Counted from the stretch's first letter, positions 8,059 through 16,590 are shown. The stretch is DNA of 64,000 bases from Nocardia nova (GCF_002933465.1 NZ_PSZE01000015.1:82125-146124), one strand, 5' to 3'. Notes: generated by a model from the sequence alone, not told the origin. A program made the numbers and translations.

Positions 8059-9288
8059 ATGCACCGTCCGATGGAAGGCGTCCGAATTCTCGAGGTCGCC
8101 CAGTTCACCTTCGTCCCGGCCGCGGGCGCGATCCTGGCCGACTGGGGTGCCGACGTCATCAAGGTCGAACACGCCGAAACCGGGGACGCCCAGCGCGGGC
8201 TGGTGCGGGTCCTCGGGCTCGCGGCAGGCCGGGAAGGCTCCTCGTTCGCGCCGATCATGGAGGGCCCCAACCGAAGCAAGCGCAGCCTCGGGCTCGCGCT
8301 CGACAAACCCGAGGCCCGCCCGGTCCTCGAGGAACTGGTCCGGCGCAGCGACGTGTTCCTCACCAATTTCCTGCCCAAAGCCCGCCGCCACCTCGGCATC
8401 ACCCTCGACGAGATCCGCAAGATCAACCCCAACATCATCTACGTGGCGGGCAGCGGATTCGGCAGCGAGGGACCCGATTCGGAGAACGGCGCCTACGACG
8501 CGACCGCGTTCTGGGCGCGCGGCGGCAGTGCGGACGGTGTCACCCCGCCCGATGCGGACTCGGTGGCGTTCATGCCGGCCGGCGCCTACGGCGACAACAT
8601 CGGCGGGATGACCATCGCGGGCGGTATCGCGGCGGCGCTCTACGGGCGCAAGGTCACCGGCGAACCGTCCGAGATCGATGTCTCGCTGCTCGCGGTCGGC
8701 GCCTGGGCGACGCAGTTCAATGTCAACCTGGCGATGATGAACGGCGGGCCGCAGGCCAAGGCCAAACAGACCAACGCCGCCCCCGGAAACCCCCTGACCG
8801 GCACCTACCGCACCTCCGACGGCCGTTGGATTCAGCTGTCGATGCTGCAGCCGACCCGGTACTGGGACGAGTTCTTCGGCGTCCTCGGGCGCAGCGACCT
8901 GGTCGGTGATCCGCGCTTCGACACGATGGAAAAGATCACCGCCGCAAAGGATCTGGTGGCCGCCGAGATCGCGGGAACCATCGCGAAATTCCCATACGCG
9001 CACTGGTTGACCGAATTCAAGAAGATGACCGGGCAGTGGGCGCCGGTGCAGGACGGCTGGGATATCGCCAACGACTCGGCGCTGCTCGCCAACGGGCGCA
9101 TCGTCGACATCGTCGACGCCGACGGGGCCCAGCAGAAACTCGTCGCGAATCCCGTGAAGTTCGACAACCAGCCGGTCCAGATGACCCGCGCACCCCAGTT
9201 CGCGGAGCACACCGACGACATTCTGCGAGAGATCGGCCTCGACGACGATCAGCTGATCGCGTTGAAGATCGCCGGCGCGGTCACGTAG
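8059..9288 (+). CDS. CaiB/BaiF family CoA-transferase
   Basis: 409 residues from ATG 8059 (AAGG upstream), matching the usual family length. It begins MEGVRILEVAQFTFVPAAGAILADWGADVIKVE, the typical first Rossmann strand and CoA-site region of type III CoA-transferases. The catalytic aspartate is in NGAYDATAFWARGG. The enzyme would move CoA from a donor acyl-CoA to a free acid, activating it without ATP. It is the last gene of the plus-strand amidohydrolase/aldolase run, 37 bp behind the aldolase, so it may recycle CoA to or from the cleavage product. The substrate is unknown. Confidence 0.9.
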   Translation: MHRPMEGVRILEVAQFTFVPAAGAILADWGADVIKVEHAETGDAQRGLVRVLGLAAGREGSSFAPIMEGPNRSKRSLGLALDKPEARPVLEELVRRSDVFLTNFLPKARRHLGITLDEIRKINPNIIYVAGSGFGSEGPDSENGAYDATAFWARGGSADGVTPPDADSVAFMPAGAYGDNIGGMTIAGGIAAALYGRKVTGEPSEIDVSLLAVGAWATQFNVNLAMMNGGPQAKAKQTNAAPGNPLTGTYRTSDGRWIQLSMLQPTRYWDEFFGVLGRSDLVGDPRFDTMEKITAAKDLVAAEIAGTIAKFPYAHWLTEFKKMTGQWAPVQDGWDIANDSALLANGRIVDIVDADGAQQKLVANPVKFDNQPVQMTRAPQFAEHTDDILREIGLDDDQLIALKIAGAVT

Positions 9289-9326
9289 CGATGGATCGGG
9301 CCCGATGTCGGCGGTTCATCCGGCGG

Positions 9327-10076
9327 TCATCGTGCTTTCCATTGCGGGGTGCGGCGTTCGAAGAACGCTCGCACCCCTTCCTCGCTATCCTCGGAGGCGG
9401 TGACCACCTCGATCGCGCGCGCGGTTGCCGCCCAGCCGGTCTCGTCCGCGCCCGCGTACTGATCCGCGAGCGCGGCAAGGGTCTGGCGGACCGCGACGGG
9501 GGACGACAGGCAAATGTCCTCGGCGAGCACCAATGCCTGCTCCAGCGCGGCGCCGGGCTCGGTGACCGTATTCACCACGCCGAAGTGGTGAGCCCGCTCG
9601 GCCGACAACCCGGCGCCGGTGATGAGTAGTTGTTTGGCGATCGGAAGGGGCAGGGTCCGGACCGCGCGGAACAACGCACCCGATGTCGCGATCACGCCGC
9701 GCCGCGTCTCGGGCAGTGCGAACCGGGCGGTGGTGGAGGCCACCACGAGATCACAGGCGAGCACGATCTCGAATCCCCCGCCCAGCGCGGGCCCCTCGAC
9801 CGCCGCGATCAGCGGTTTCGTGCGCCGACGCCGGATGAGCCCGTATTCGCCGCCACGGTCGGTCTTCGCATCGCCGCCACTGGACAGATCGGTGCCCGCC
9901 GAGAACACCGAATCGGTGCCGGTGATGATCCCGGCCCACAGGTGGTCGTCGTCATCGAGCCGGTCGAGAGCCGCGCTGATGCCCTGAGCCATCTCGCGAT
10001 CGATGGCATTGCGCTTCGCCTCACGTTCCATGTGTACGACGAGGATTCGCCCATGCACGGATTCGCGAACAGTCAC
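9327..10076 (-). CDS. Enoyl-CoA hydratase/isomerase (crotonase family)
   Basis: 249 residues from GTG 10076, chosen because GGAGAGG lies about 7 bases before it and the crotonase fold starts directly; an open frame extends further upstream without similarity. The oxyanion-hole segments SAGTDL and ALGGGFE are present, and FALPETRRGV holds the second catalytic-glutamate position. It hydrates or isomerises an unsaturated acyl-CoA in beta-oxidation. It is a single minus-strand gene convergent with the CoA-transferase, with a CTAG-type motif about 125 bp upstream of its start. Confidence 0.88.
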   Translation of the reverse strand: MTVRESVHGRILVVHMEREAKRNAIDREMAQGISAALDRLDDDDHLWAGIITGTDSVFSAGTDLSSGGDAKTDRGGEYGLIRRRRTKPLIAAVEGPALGGGFEIVLACDLVVASTTARFALPETRRGVIATSGALFRAVRTLPLPIAKQLLITGAGLSAERAHHFGVVNTVTEPGAALEQALVLAEDICLSSPVAVRQTLAALADQYAGADETGWAATARAIEVVTASEDSEEGVRAFFERRTPQWKAR

Positions 10077-10332
10077 TGTGTTGTCCTCTCCGGGCGCGTG
10101 CGGCCGGGACAACCGACGCGGTTCGAACGTTTCCAGTCCCGGAGTCGCGATTGCACCACGCCCGGAATGCTGGGGCCGGTCGATTAAGCCCCGGGCCATG
10201 CTATACAACCTAGTTGCACTTGTGTACGTGCAGGCTGTGACGCGCGAGAGACGTTGCGCGAGTCGCGGATCCGGCGTCCCTGATGCAGCGGTTCAACCTG
10301 ATGCGGTGCCCACGTCGTGGGACGAGCTCGAG
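10077..10332 (-). promoter_or_regulatory. Promoter region of the crotonase gene with CTAG-type operator
   Basis: The 256-bp gap between the crotonase (minus) and the acyl-CoA synthetase (minus) carries CTATACAACCTAGTTGCACT at 10201-10220, followed by TGTG. The half-sites ACCTAGT and ACTTGTG face each other with a 3-base spacer. The same motif recurs at other promoters in the window, including that of the mce operon. I infer an operator over or near the promoter. No gene is supported in the rest of the gap. Confidence 0.55.
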
Positions 10333-11865
10333 TCACTGTCGCCGCGCCGGCGGAGTCCAGGTGGCGTTCAGGTCGATGGTGTCCAGCAGTCCGGTCTTGA
10401 GGATCTTGTTGGTGGGTGTGCGCGGCAGCGTCTCGGTCAGGATGAGATATTTCGGGAGGGTGTGTTTGGGCAGGCGGGTGGTCATCCACTCGTAGAGCGA
10501 AAGTTCGTCCAGGGTGGAGTTCTCGATGACCTCCGCGGCGATCAGGATCTCATGTCCGGCAATGGAATCGGGGACGCCGATCACGGCGCAAGCGACGAGT
10601 TGCGGATGTTCGTCTATCACCGCTTCGACGGCGGTGGTCGAGATGTTCTCGCCCATCCGGCGAATGGTGTCCCCGGCTCGGTGCAGAAATTCGAAGTTGC
10701 CGTCGCCGTGCCGGATGACGATGTCGCCGGTGTGGTACCAGTCGCCGGCCAGCGCCCGCTGGGTCGCCTCCGGCTGATTGAGGTAACCGACCATGATCAT
10801 GAGCCGGTCATCGGGCCGGATCCAGAGCTCGCCCGCGACGCCGTCGGCAACGGGTTGTCCGTCCTCGTCGACTACCTGTGCCCGATAGCCCTCGCGTACC
10901 CGGCCACACCATGTATGTGCGAGATCGGGCGGGTCGCTGAGCACCAGAGGAAAGCCGACCTCTGTGGAGCCGTAGAGGTCGTAGCATGTCACGTCGAATC
11001 GCCGGGCGAATTCGGCGGCGAGAGCAACATTGTGACCTGCGAAGACGGCTTCGAGCGGATTGTCGGCGTCGTCGGCGCGGGGCGGCAGTGCCAGCAACAG
11101 CGGTGCGAGCAGAGTCGCTGTGGTGCAACCGAATTCACGTACATCGCCCATGGTGGCCTTCGCCGAGAATCGTTCGCGGAAGACGACCTGGCCGCCGGTG
11201 TCGCACATTGCCACGAGCGGACTGCGGCCGGTGACGTGGAACATCGGATGGCAGTTGTAGGTCACATCGTCGGGGCCCAACGGGATTCGGCCGGCCATCG
11301 TGGTGAATTGGGCCCAATCGAGTATCACGCCCTTGGCTGGTCCCGTACTGCCGGAGGTATAGATCACGCAGGCGATATCGGCCGGTGCGGGCAGCGGATC
11401 GAATTCTATGGTGGCGGCACCCAAGTTCTTCCACGCACCACGTTCGACGGCACGAATGGATAGAGCTGGTCGCGCATTTCGGATGTGGTCGACGAATTCG
11501 GGCCGGGCCAGGCACAGTATCGGCGCGGCGTCGTCGAGGACATGGTCGAGGAAGGCGCCCTTCAGTTCGGGATTGACCGGCACCTCGACCGCGCCGAGGC
11601 AACCGAGCGCGATCCAGATCATCGCCGCGTCGATCGAGGGCGGCAGGACGGTGGCGACCCGATCACCGGGCAGTACGCCGAGGCCGCGCAGGTATTCGGC
11701 CCAGGCGCGCACCCCCTGCCACGTCGTGCCGTAGTCGGCGTGGTCGCCGGTCACCTCGTGCAGAAATGGGCGATCCGGCTGCGAGGCCGCGCGCGAACGC
11801 AGCTGCACCGGCAGCACCGATGCCGGGTCGGTTGCCTTGGATACCAACGTCGATGCAGCGGACAC
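10333..11865 (-). CDS. Acyl-CoA synthetase (AMP-forming, FadD-like)
   Basis: 510 residues from GTG 11865, which is preceded by AAGGAAGAGG at good spacing. The frame continues upstream to ATG 11898, but those codons continue the remnant of an aldehyde dehydrogenase, so the internal GTG is preferred. The AMP-binding motif YTSGSTGPAKG, the YGSTE motif, YHTGD, and the C-terminal catalytic lysine region PTNKILK are all present. The enzyme activates a carboxylic acid with ATP to an acyl-CoA. It stands alone on the minus strand between two intergenic regions. Substrate class is not readable from sequence; the catabolic context suggests a branched or ring-derived acid. Confidence 0.9.
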   Translation of the reverse strand: MSAASTLVSKATDPASVLPVQLRSRAASQPDRPFLHEVTGDHADYGTTWQGVRAWAEYLRGLGVLPGDRVATVLPPSIDAAMIWIALGCLGAVEVPVNPELKGAFLDHVLDDAAPILCLARPEFVDHIRNARPALSIRAVERGAWKNLGAATIEFDPLPAPADIACVIYTSGSTGPAKGVILDWAQFTTMAGRIPLGPDDVTYNCHPMFHVTGRSPLVAMCDTGGQVVFRERFSAKATMGDVREFGCTTATLLAPLLLALPPRADDADNPLEAVFAGHNVALAAEFARRFDVTCYDLYGSTEVGFPLVLSDPPDLAHTWCGRVREGYRAQVVDEDGQPVADGVAGELWIRPDDRLMIMVGYLNQPEATQRALAGDWYHTGDIVIRHGDGNFEFLHRAGDTIRRMGENISTTAVEAVIDEHPQLVACAVIGVPDSIAGHEILIAAEVIENSTLDELSLYEWMTTRLPKHTLPKYLILTETLPRTPTNKILKTGLLDTIDLNATWTPPARRQ

Positions 11866-11891
11866 TCCAGCCTCTTCCTTCTCGTACTTCA

Positions 11892-12122
11892 TCAGCATCG
11901 CACGCCGCTCGGCGGGCCGGCGAAGGCCTCGTGCGCCGTGCGTGCCGCCCGGTCGACCTCGGCCGGGCCAGCCAGCGGAATCTGCGCGTCCACCCGGGCG
12001 TCCACCCGGCCGTCGACGGCATTGATGTGCTGATGCACGCCGCCGGGTCTGGTCTCGATCCGCTCGGCGCCGATCCGAAGGTGTACGGCAGGCCTGGTCG
12101 CGTCAACTGTCTGACTGGCCAT
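11892..12122 (-). pseudogene. Aldehyde dehydrogenase N-terminal stub
   Basis: The 76-codon frame reads HLRIGAERIETRPGGVHQHI, then IPLAGPAEVDRAARTAHEAF, the order of an aldehyde dehydrogenase N-terminus up to about residue 70. It then hits a frameshift: read in the next frame the bases continue PAERRAMLM, as an intact ALDH would, and run straight into the region before the acyl-CoA synthetase start. The catalytic domain is missing. The likely history is deletion of the ALDH body next to the synthetase gene, leaving its promoter upstream. A full paralogue is at 1979-3448. Confidence 0.7.
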
Positions 12123-12329
12123 GAATTCGTCACTCGCTTCGCCGCGACCGGATATGACGACGCCATCTTAGTTAGCGATGTTGCGCAGCGCACAGTATTA
12201 CGGACTCGAAGTGTCTGCAAGTAGCAAAATTCGACCACCGCCGGACGGCCGATGCAGTTGACTGTGATCGGTTGATTCCGAACGAAAGCGCGGACTATTC
12301 GCATCGAGGAGAGAGAGGAGAGAACCGAC
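12123..12329. promoter_or_regulatory. Divergent intergenic region before TetR, with a 12-base word shared with 20119-20130
   Basis: The gap separates the ALDH stub/synthetase (minus) from the TetR gene (plus). It contains AGTTAGCGATGT at 12170-12181, identical to the word at 20119-20130 upstream of the dehydratase gene, and an AT-rich stretch around 12185-12235. The neighbouring TetR protein is a reasonable binder. No coding potential was seen. Confidence 0.4.
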
Positions 12330-12944
12330 ATGGGCCGGCAAGCCACACCACTCGGACGCCCGCGCGACCCCGAGCTCGACGAGCGGCTCATGACGGCCGC
12401 ACTACTCGAGTACGCCCAGCTGGGCTGGGGGGCATTCACCATGCATGGCGTGGCTCGCCGCGCCGGCGTGGGCAAGTCCGCGCTCTACCTGCGCTGGGCG
12501 AACAAGGAACAACTACTGCTCGACAGCGTCGAGTCGGTGGCGCCGACCTTGCGTGTCAATGTGGATACCGGCTCGCTGACCGGCGATTTGACCGTCCTTG
12601 CCACCGCATTGCTCGAACACTTCCTCGATCCGATCGGATGGGCGACCTTACGGATCACGATCGATGTCACTGCGGAATTCACCGATCTCCACCCCTTCCA
12701 GCAACGCATCGTGAAGGCGCTGCGCACGTCGGCCACCGGGGCGTTCACCCGCGCGGTCGAACGCGGCGAGATGCCCGCGGAGATCGCCCACGAACCACTC
12801 ATCGAGTCACTGCTCGGCGCGGTCCTGATGCACACGCTGTCACAGTCGGCAGCCGAGCGCGCCGACGCGCGCACCCGCCCCGGCGAGCATGTCGCCCCGC
12901 TCGTCGACGTGATCGTGCGCGCGGTCCGGCCGACGAAGAAGTGA
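12330..12944 (+). CDS. TetR/AcrR family transcriptional regulator
   Basis: 204 residues, with a purine-rich ribosome site (GGAGAGAGAGGAGAG) before ATG 12330. The N-terminal helix-turn-helix reads FTMHGVARRAGVGKSALYLRWANKEQLL at about residues 35-62, a clear TetR DNA-binding domain; the C-terminal half is the ligand pocket. It is closely similar in plan to the TetR at 50805-51428 (GVGKSTLYLRWPSKEAL). The gene is flanked by CTAG-type motifs and remnants of catabolic genes, so it may regulate nearby acyl-CoA genes. The ligand is probably an acyl-CoA or hydrophobic compound, by analogy only. Confidence 0.88.
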   Translation: MGRQATPLGRPRDPELDERLMTAALLEYAQLGWGAFTMHGVARRAGVGKSALYLRWANKEQLLLDSVESVAPTLRVNVDTGSLTGDLTVLATALLEHFLDPIGWATLRITIDVTAEFTDLHPFQQRIVKALRTSATGAFTRAVERGEMPAEIAHEPLIESLLGAVLMHTLSQSAAERADARTRPGEHVAPLVDVIVRAVRPTKK

Positions 12945-12953
12945 CTGCACATG

Positions 12954-12964
12954 TATAACCTAGT
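12954..12964 (+). promoter_or_regulatory. CTAG-type motif (TATAACCTAGT)
   Basis: TATAACCTAGT lies just behind the TetR stop and immediately before the surviving part of a broken SDR gene. It shares the AACCTAGT core with sites at 10201 and 16984. It probably belonged to the promoter of the lost SDR gene, or is a deletion junction brought next to it. Confidence 0.45.
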
Positions 12965-13303
12965 GGACCAGGGCCCATGAAGCGTTCGGACGCATCGACG
13001 TCGTGCTGTCGAATGCGGGCATCGTCCGGCTCAGCGACGGTCCCGACGACTACGCGCAGATCTGGCAGGACGTGCTGTCGACCAACCTCAGCGGCGGCTT
13101 CCACGGCGTGACCGCCGCGATCCCGCACCTCATTTCCGGCGGGCGGGGCGGCTCGATCGTTTTCACCGGATCCACCGCGGGCGTGCGGCCGACCGCGAAC
13201 CCCAATACCGCCGCGCTGGCCCACACCGTCCAAGTGGGCCGATCAGGCGAAGTGGATCACCGGCGTTTCCCTGCCGGTGAACGCGGGATTCTCCATTCGC
13301 TGA
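12964..13303 (+). pseudogene. SDR gene lacking its N-terminus and middle
   Basis: From 12976 the frame reads HEAFGRIDVVLSNAGIVRLS and continues to about GSTAGVRPTANPNTAALAHT, the centre of a mycofactocin-type SDR with its NAG motif and catalytic serine. The N-terminal TGAARGQGR region is absent. After about 13230 the reading must change frame to give WADQAKWITGVSLPVNAGFS and a stop at 13301-13303, the typical C-terminus. The segment with the catalytic YxxxK is missing. Two deletions are therefore visible, and no usable start exists. The next gene converges from the minus strand. Confidence 0.75.
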
Positions 13304-13322
13304 ACCCACCCCCGGACGGCGG

Positions 13323-14066
13323 TCAGTACAGGCCGCCGTCCACCCGGATCAGCGATGCCGTGGTGTAACTCGACGCTGGACTGGCCAAATACAGTGCGGT
13401 GGTGACGATTTCGGACGGATCGCCGGGACGTCCCGCCGCGCTGCGGGTGGTCTGGCGCGCTTGCTCCGGCCAGGACTTGGCGATATCGGTGAGGAACGGT
13501 CCCGCGGAAATGGTATTGACGCGGACCTTCGGTGCGTATTCGCGCGCGAATACCTGTGTGAGTGCGTTGAGCCCGGCCTTCGCACCGGAATACGGACCGA
13601 ATCCCGGCTCGGGCATGATCGCCCCCGACGACGAGACATTGATGATCGAGCCGCCCTCGCCGGCCGCCATCCGCTCCCCCACCAGTGCGCACAGCCGGAA
13701 CGGGCCCTTGAAATTGACGTCGACGATCTTGTCGAAGAGGTCCTCGCCCGTCCGTACCGACGACGGGGCCAGCGGCGACATACCGGCATTGTTGACCAGC
13801 ACGTCGACCCTGCCGAACTCCGTGTACGCGGCCTCCACCAGCGCATCGATCTCCGCCCACTTGCCCACGTGGCACCCCACGGCGAGCGCTCGGCGGCCCA
13901 GTGCCGCAACCTCTTTCGCCACCGCCTCACACGCGTCGACCTTGCGACTGGTGATGACGACATCGGCCCCGGCCATGGCGAACGCCAGCACCATCTGCCT
14001 GCCCAGACCACGACTGCCACCGGTGACGAGCGCGACCTTGCCGTCGAGTGAAAACAGATCCGTCAT
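13323..14066 (-). CDS. SDR-family oxidoreductase (3-ketoacyl reductase type)
   Basis: 247 residues from ATG 14066, which overlaps the stop of the upstream acyl-CoA dehydrogenase by 4 bases. The frame extends upstream, but that part lies inside the neighbour and has no SDR similarity. The cofactor motif TGGSRGLGRQM, NNAG, the catalytic serine in NVSSSGA, and Tyr and Lys in YSGAKAG are all present. This is the classical FabG/gluconate-5-dehydrogenase-like type. In this operon it would oxidise or reduce a hydroxy or keto group of the acyl-CoA handled by the partner genes. Confidence 0.9.
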   Translation of the reverse strand: MTDLFSLDGKVALVTGGSRGLGRQMVLAFAMAGADVVITSRKVDACEAVAKEVAALGRRALAVGCHVGKWAEIDALVEAAYTEFGRVDVLVNNAGMSPLAPSSVRTGEDLFDKIVDVNFKGPFRLCALVGERMAAGEGGSIINVSSSGAIMPEPGFGPYSGAKAGLNALTQVFAREYAPKVRVNTISAGPFLTDIAKSWPEQARQTTRSAAGRPGDPSEIVTTALYLASPASSYTTASLIRVDGGLY

Positions 14067-15367
14067 GCGAGTCCATGCTCCTTCAGAATGTCGGCGTGCC
14101 GTGCGCGAGCGGCAGCGCGGCGCGTCGGAATGTGTTCGGAGGGAAACAGTCCCGCGGCCGGACGGTAACCCCTGAGCACCTGCTTGGCGACGGTCGCCTT
14201 GTGCACCTCGGTGGGACCGTCGGCCAGCGCCAGCGCGGGCACGCTGGTCCACCACTCGTAGAGCGGCAGCTCGGTGGTGACCCCGAGCGAGCCGTGGATC
14301 TGCACCGCCCGGCCGACGATGTCGTGGAAGATCTTCGCCATCGCCACCTTACACATCGCGATATTCGTGCGCGCCGCGCCGTGCGGCTCGTTGTCGATGA
14401 TCCACGCCGTTTGCAACACCAGCAGCCGGAACTGGGCCAGTTCGATCCACGAATCCGCGATGAACTGCTGAACCATCTGCTTATCGGCCAGCAGCTCGCC
14501 CTGGGTGCGGCGGGAAAGCACCCGCTCGGCCATCATGTCGAACGCGCGCTGACATTTGCCGACGGTGCGCATCGCGTGGTGCACCCGGCCGCCACCGAGC
14601 CGGGCCTGCGCCACCTCGAATCCCTGGCCGGGCCCGCCGAGGATCGCATCGCCGGGCACCCGCACATCGTGGTAGCGGATGTAGCCGTGGGTGCCCTCGT
14701 CGAGCTCCTCGCGATCGGGCATCACCACCACGTTGCGGATGATCTCGATTCCCGGCGTCTCGGCGGGCACGACGAACATCGACATCCGGCGGTACGGCGA
14801 TGCGTCCGGGTCGGTGACGGCCATGACGATGAAGAAGGCCGCGTAGCGCGCGTTGGAGGAGAACCACTTCTCCCCGCTGATCACCCAGTCGTCACCGTCA
14901 CGCCGGGCAGCACAGACGAACTCCTTCGGGTCGGCGCCCGCCTGCGGCTCGGTCATCGAGAAGCAGGAGACGATATCGCCGTCGAGCAGCGGCCGCAGGT
15001 AGCGCGACTTCTGTTCCGCGGTGCCGAACATGGCCAGGATCTCGGCGTTTCCGGTGTCGGGAGCGGCGGTGCCGAAGACGGTCGGCGCCCACATCGACCG
15101 GCCGAGGATCTCGTTCATCAGGGCGAGTTTCAGCTGACCATAGCCTTGACCGCCCAGCTCCGGGCCGAGGTGGCAGGCCCACAGGCCCCGCTCGCGCACC
15201 CGCTGCTGCAGCGGCTTCACGATCGCGCGAGCCGCGGCGTTACCGGTGTTGTAGGGCTGGCCGATATGCGGGAACAGTAGGTCCAGCGGTTCGCATTCCT
15301 CCCGGACGAACGTGTCCATCCAATCCAGTTGGGCCTGAAAGTCGGGGTCGGTCCGGAAATCCCACAT
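14063..15367 (-). CDS. Acyl-CoA dehydrogenase (ACAD10/11-like)
   Basis: 434 residues, slightly longer than ordinary acyl-CoA dehydrogenases, as in the ACAD10/ACAD11 group. FAD and substrate segments are visible: CFSMTEPQAGADP, WVISGEKWFSSNA, and IHGSLGVTTELPL near the C-terminus. The usual catalytic-glutamate loop region reads ALADGPTEVHKATVA. It is flanked by an SDR (overlapping stop/start) and a kinase-fold gene 39 bp upstream. In animals the ACAD10/11 kinase and dehydrogenase domains act together on 4-hydroxyacyl-CoAs; here the same two modules are separate neighbours. That function is inferred from the pairing. Confidence 0.88.
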   Translation of the reverse strand: MWDFRTDPDFQAQLDWMDTFVREECEPLDLLFPHIGQPYNTGNAAARAIVKPLQQRVRERGLWACHLGPELGGQGYGQLKLALMNEILGRSMWAPTVFGTAAPDTGNAEILAMFGTAEQKSRYLRPLLDGDIVSCFSMTEPQAGADPKEFVCAARRDGDDWVISGEKWFSSNARYAAFFIVMAVTDPDASPYRRMSMFVVPAETPGIEIIRNVVVMPDREELDEGTHGYIRYHDVRVPGDAILGGPGQGFEVAQARLGGGRVHHAMRTVGKCQRAFDMMAERVLSRRTQGELLADKQMVQQFIADSWIELAQFRLLVLQTAWIIDNEPHGAARTNIAMCKVAMAKIFHDIVGRAVQIHGSLGVTTELPLYEWWTSVPALALADGPTEVHKATVAKQVLRGYRPAAGLFPSEHIPTRRAAARARHADILKEHGLA

Positions 15368-15406
15368 GTGCTCGAATCCTTTTGTGTCAGAGGGAAGTGT
15401 GCGTGG

Positions 15407-16450
15407 TCAGTGCCCGAGCAAGGTCATCGCCTCGTCGACCAAGCCGGGTAGTGCGGGCTCCATCCGCAAGAACGCCGCGGGCATGGCGCCAGCCCTGCGG
15501 GCTCGCTTGATCAACAGTGCGGTGGCGGCTGCCTCCTTGTACCGGGTCAGCGCGTCGAACCACGCCAGGTCGGACACCGATCGGCCCAGCGCGCGCTCGT
15601 ACTCACGGACCACCTCCGCATTGGTCGGCGTCCCGCACGGCTCGTCGCTCGGCGCGGCCGGGTGGCGGGCCTCGTCGGTGAAATAGGTCAGCCAGCTCAG
15701 GTCCACACGGGGATCGCCGACCGACCAGATCTCCCAGTCGATGATCGCGGTAACCCGCTCGCCCTCGCACAGCGTGTTGCCGAGCCGATAGTCGCCGTGA
15801 TTGACCACCGGTTCGGCCTGCTGCGGCGCGGACTCGTGCAATGCCCGCGCGCAGGCTCGGTAGTTGCCCCGCAGGTCGTCGGGAACCGTCTCGAATGCCC
15901 TTGTCCACCGGTCGATTTCGTCGCCGAGACCGACGACCGGTTCGGTACCGAGACCGACCCGCGCCGGACGCACCCGATGCAGGTGCCCGAGCATCCGGGC
16001 GGCGTCGAGGTATCGGGCCCGGACCCGCGGCGCCGCCGCGGCGTCGCGCGCCTCCTCGAGCAGCGGCTCCACACATTCGCCGGCGACCAGGTCCATCGCC
16101 ACGAACGGCGGAATCTGCGGCGGGCACCCCTCGTCACCGAACAGCACCGCAGGCACCCGCACGCCGGGCGCCTGCGCCAAGGCGGCCATGACCCGGCTCT
16201 GCCGCAGCACATCCCGGTTGCGCACCGGCGCCAGTCCGGGCGGAGCGACCTTGAGCACGACCGGCGCGGTCGTGCCGGAGTGGGTCAAGTCAGCCACGAA
16301 AGTCAGGCTCGACGCCCCTCCGGTCAGCGGCCGGACACCGGATACCGCCGCGCCGGGCAGGGTGCGAGCCGCCGCGGCGGCGGCACGAGCCCGGAGCTGG
16401 TCGGCGAAGGTGTCCGCGTCGAACGGCGCGGCTGAATCGGGCTGTTGCAC
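15407..16450 (-). CDS. Aminoglycoside-phosphotransferase-fold kinase, partner of acyl-CoA dehydrogenase
   Basis: 347 residues from GTG 16450 (GGAAGGAA upstream). The protein-kinase-like fold of the APH family is shown by the lysine in VVLKVAP, the catalytic loop VNHGDYRLGNTL (HGD) and the metal-binding IIDWE. It lies directly upstream of an ACAD10/11-like dehydrogenase on the same strand. This is the same module order as the ACAD10/11 fusion, in which the kinase phosphorylates the 4-hydroxy group of an acyl-CoA so that the dehydrogenase domain can eliminate it. I infer a 4-hydroxyacyl-CoA kinase rather than antibiotic resistance. Direct evidence for the substrate is lacking. Confidence 0.85.
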   Translation of the reverse strand: MQQPDSAAPFDADTFADQLRARAAAAAARTLPGAAVSGVRPLTGGASSLTFVADLTHSGTTAPVVLKVAPPGLAPVRNRDVLRQSRVMAALAQAPGVRVPAVLFGDEGCPPQIPPFVAMDLVAGECVEPLLEEARDAAAAPRVRARYLDAARMLGHLHRVRPARVGLGTEPVVGLGDEIDRWTRAFETVPDDLRGNYRACARALHESAPQQAEPVVNHGDYRLGNTLCEGERVTAIIDWEIWSVGDPRVDLSWLTYFTDEARHPAAPSDEPCGTPTNAEVVREYERALGRSVSDLAWFDALTRYKEAAATALLIKRARRAGAMPAAFLRMEPALPGLVDEAMTLLGH

Positions 16451-16590
16451 AGCGATATTCCTTCCGGAGCGGGTCCGGCGGCACACGATCGGCAGCACAC
16501 AGACCCGAACTCTCATTCTCAGAACATCATTCTGATTTCAAGCGCCTCTGTCAACCCGTAAACGCCGCACCGCACAATCGACGAATTCAG

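Noticed and set aside
11865..11898. Acyl-CoA synthetase start at ATG 11898
   Set aside because: The codons before GTG 11865 continue the remnant of an aldehyde dehydrogenase and a ribosome site lies just before the GTG.
15407..16450. Antibiotic resistance by aminoglycoside phosphotransferase
   Set aside because: The APH fold is shared by many small-molecule kinases and this gene sits beside an ACAD10/11-like dehydrogenase, so a catabolic role is more likely.
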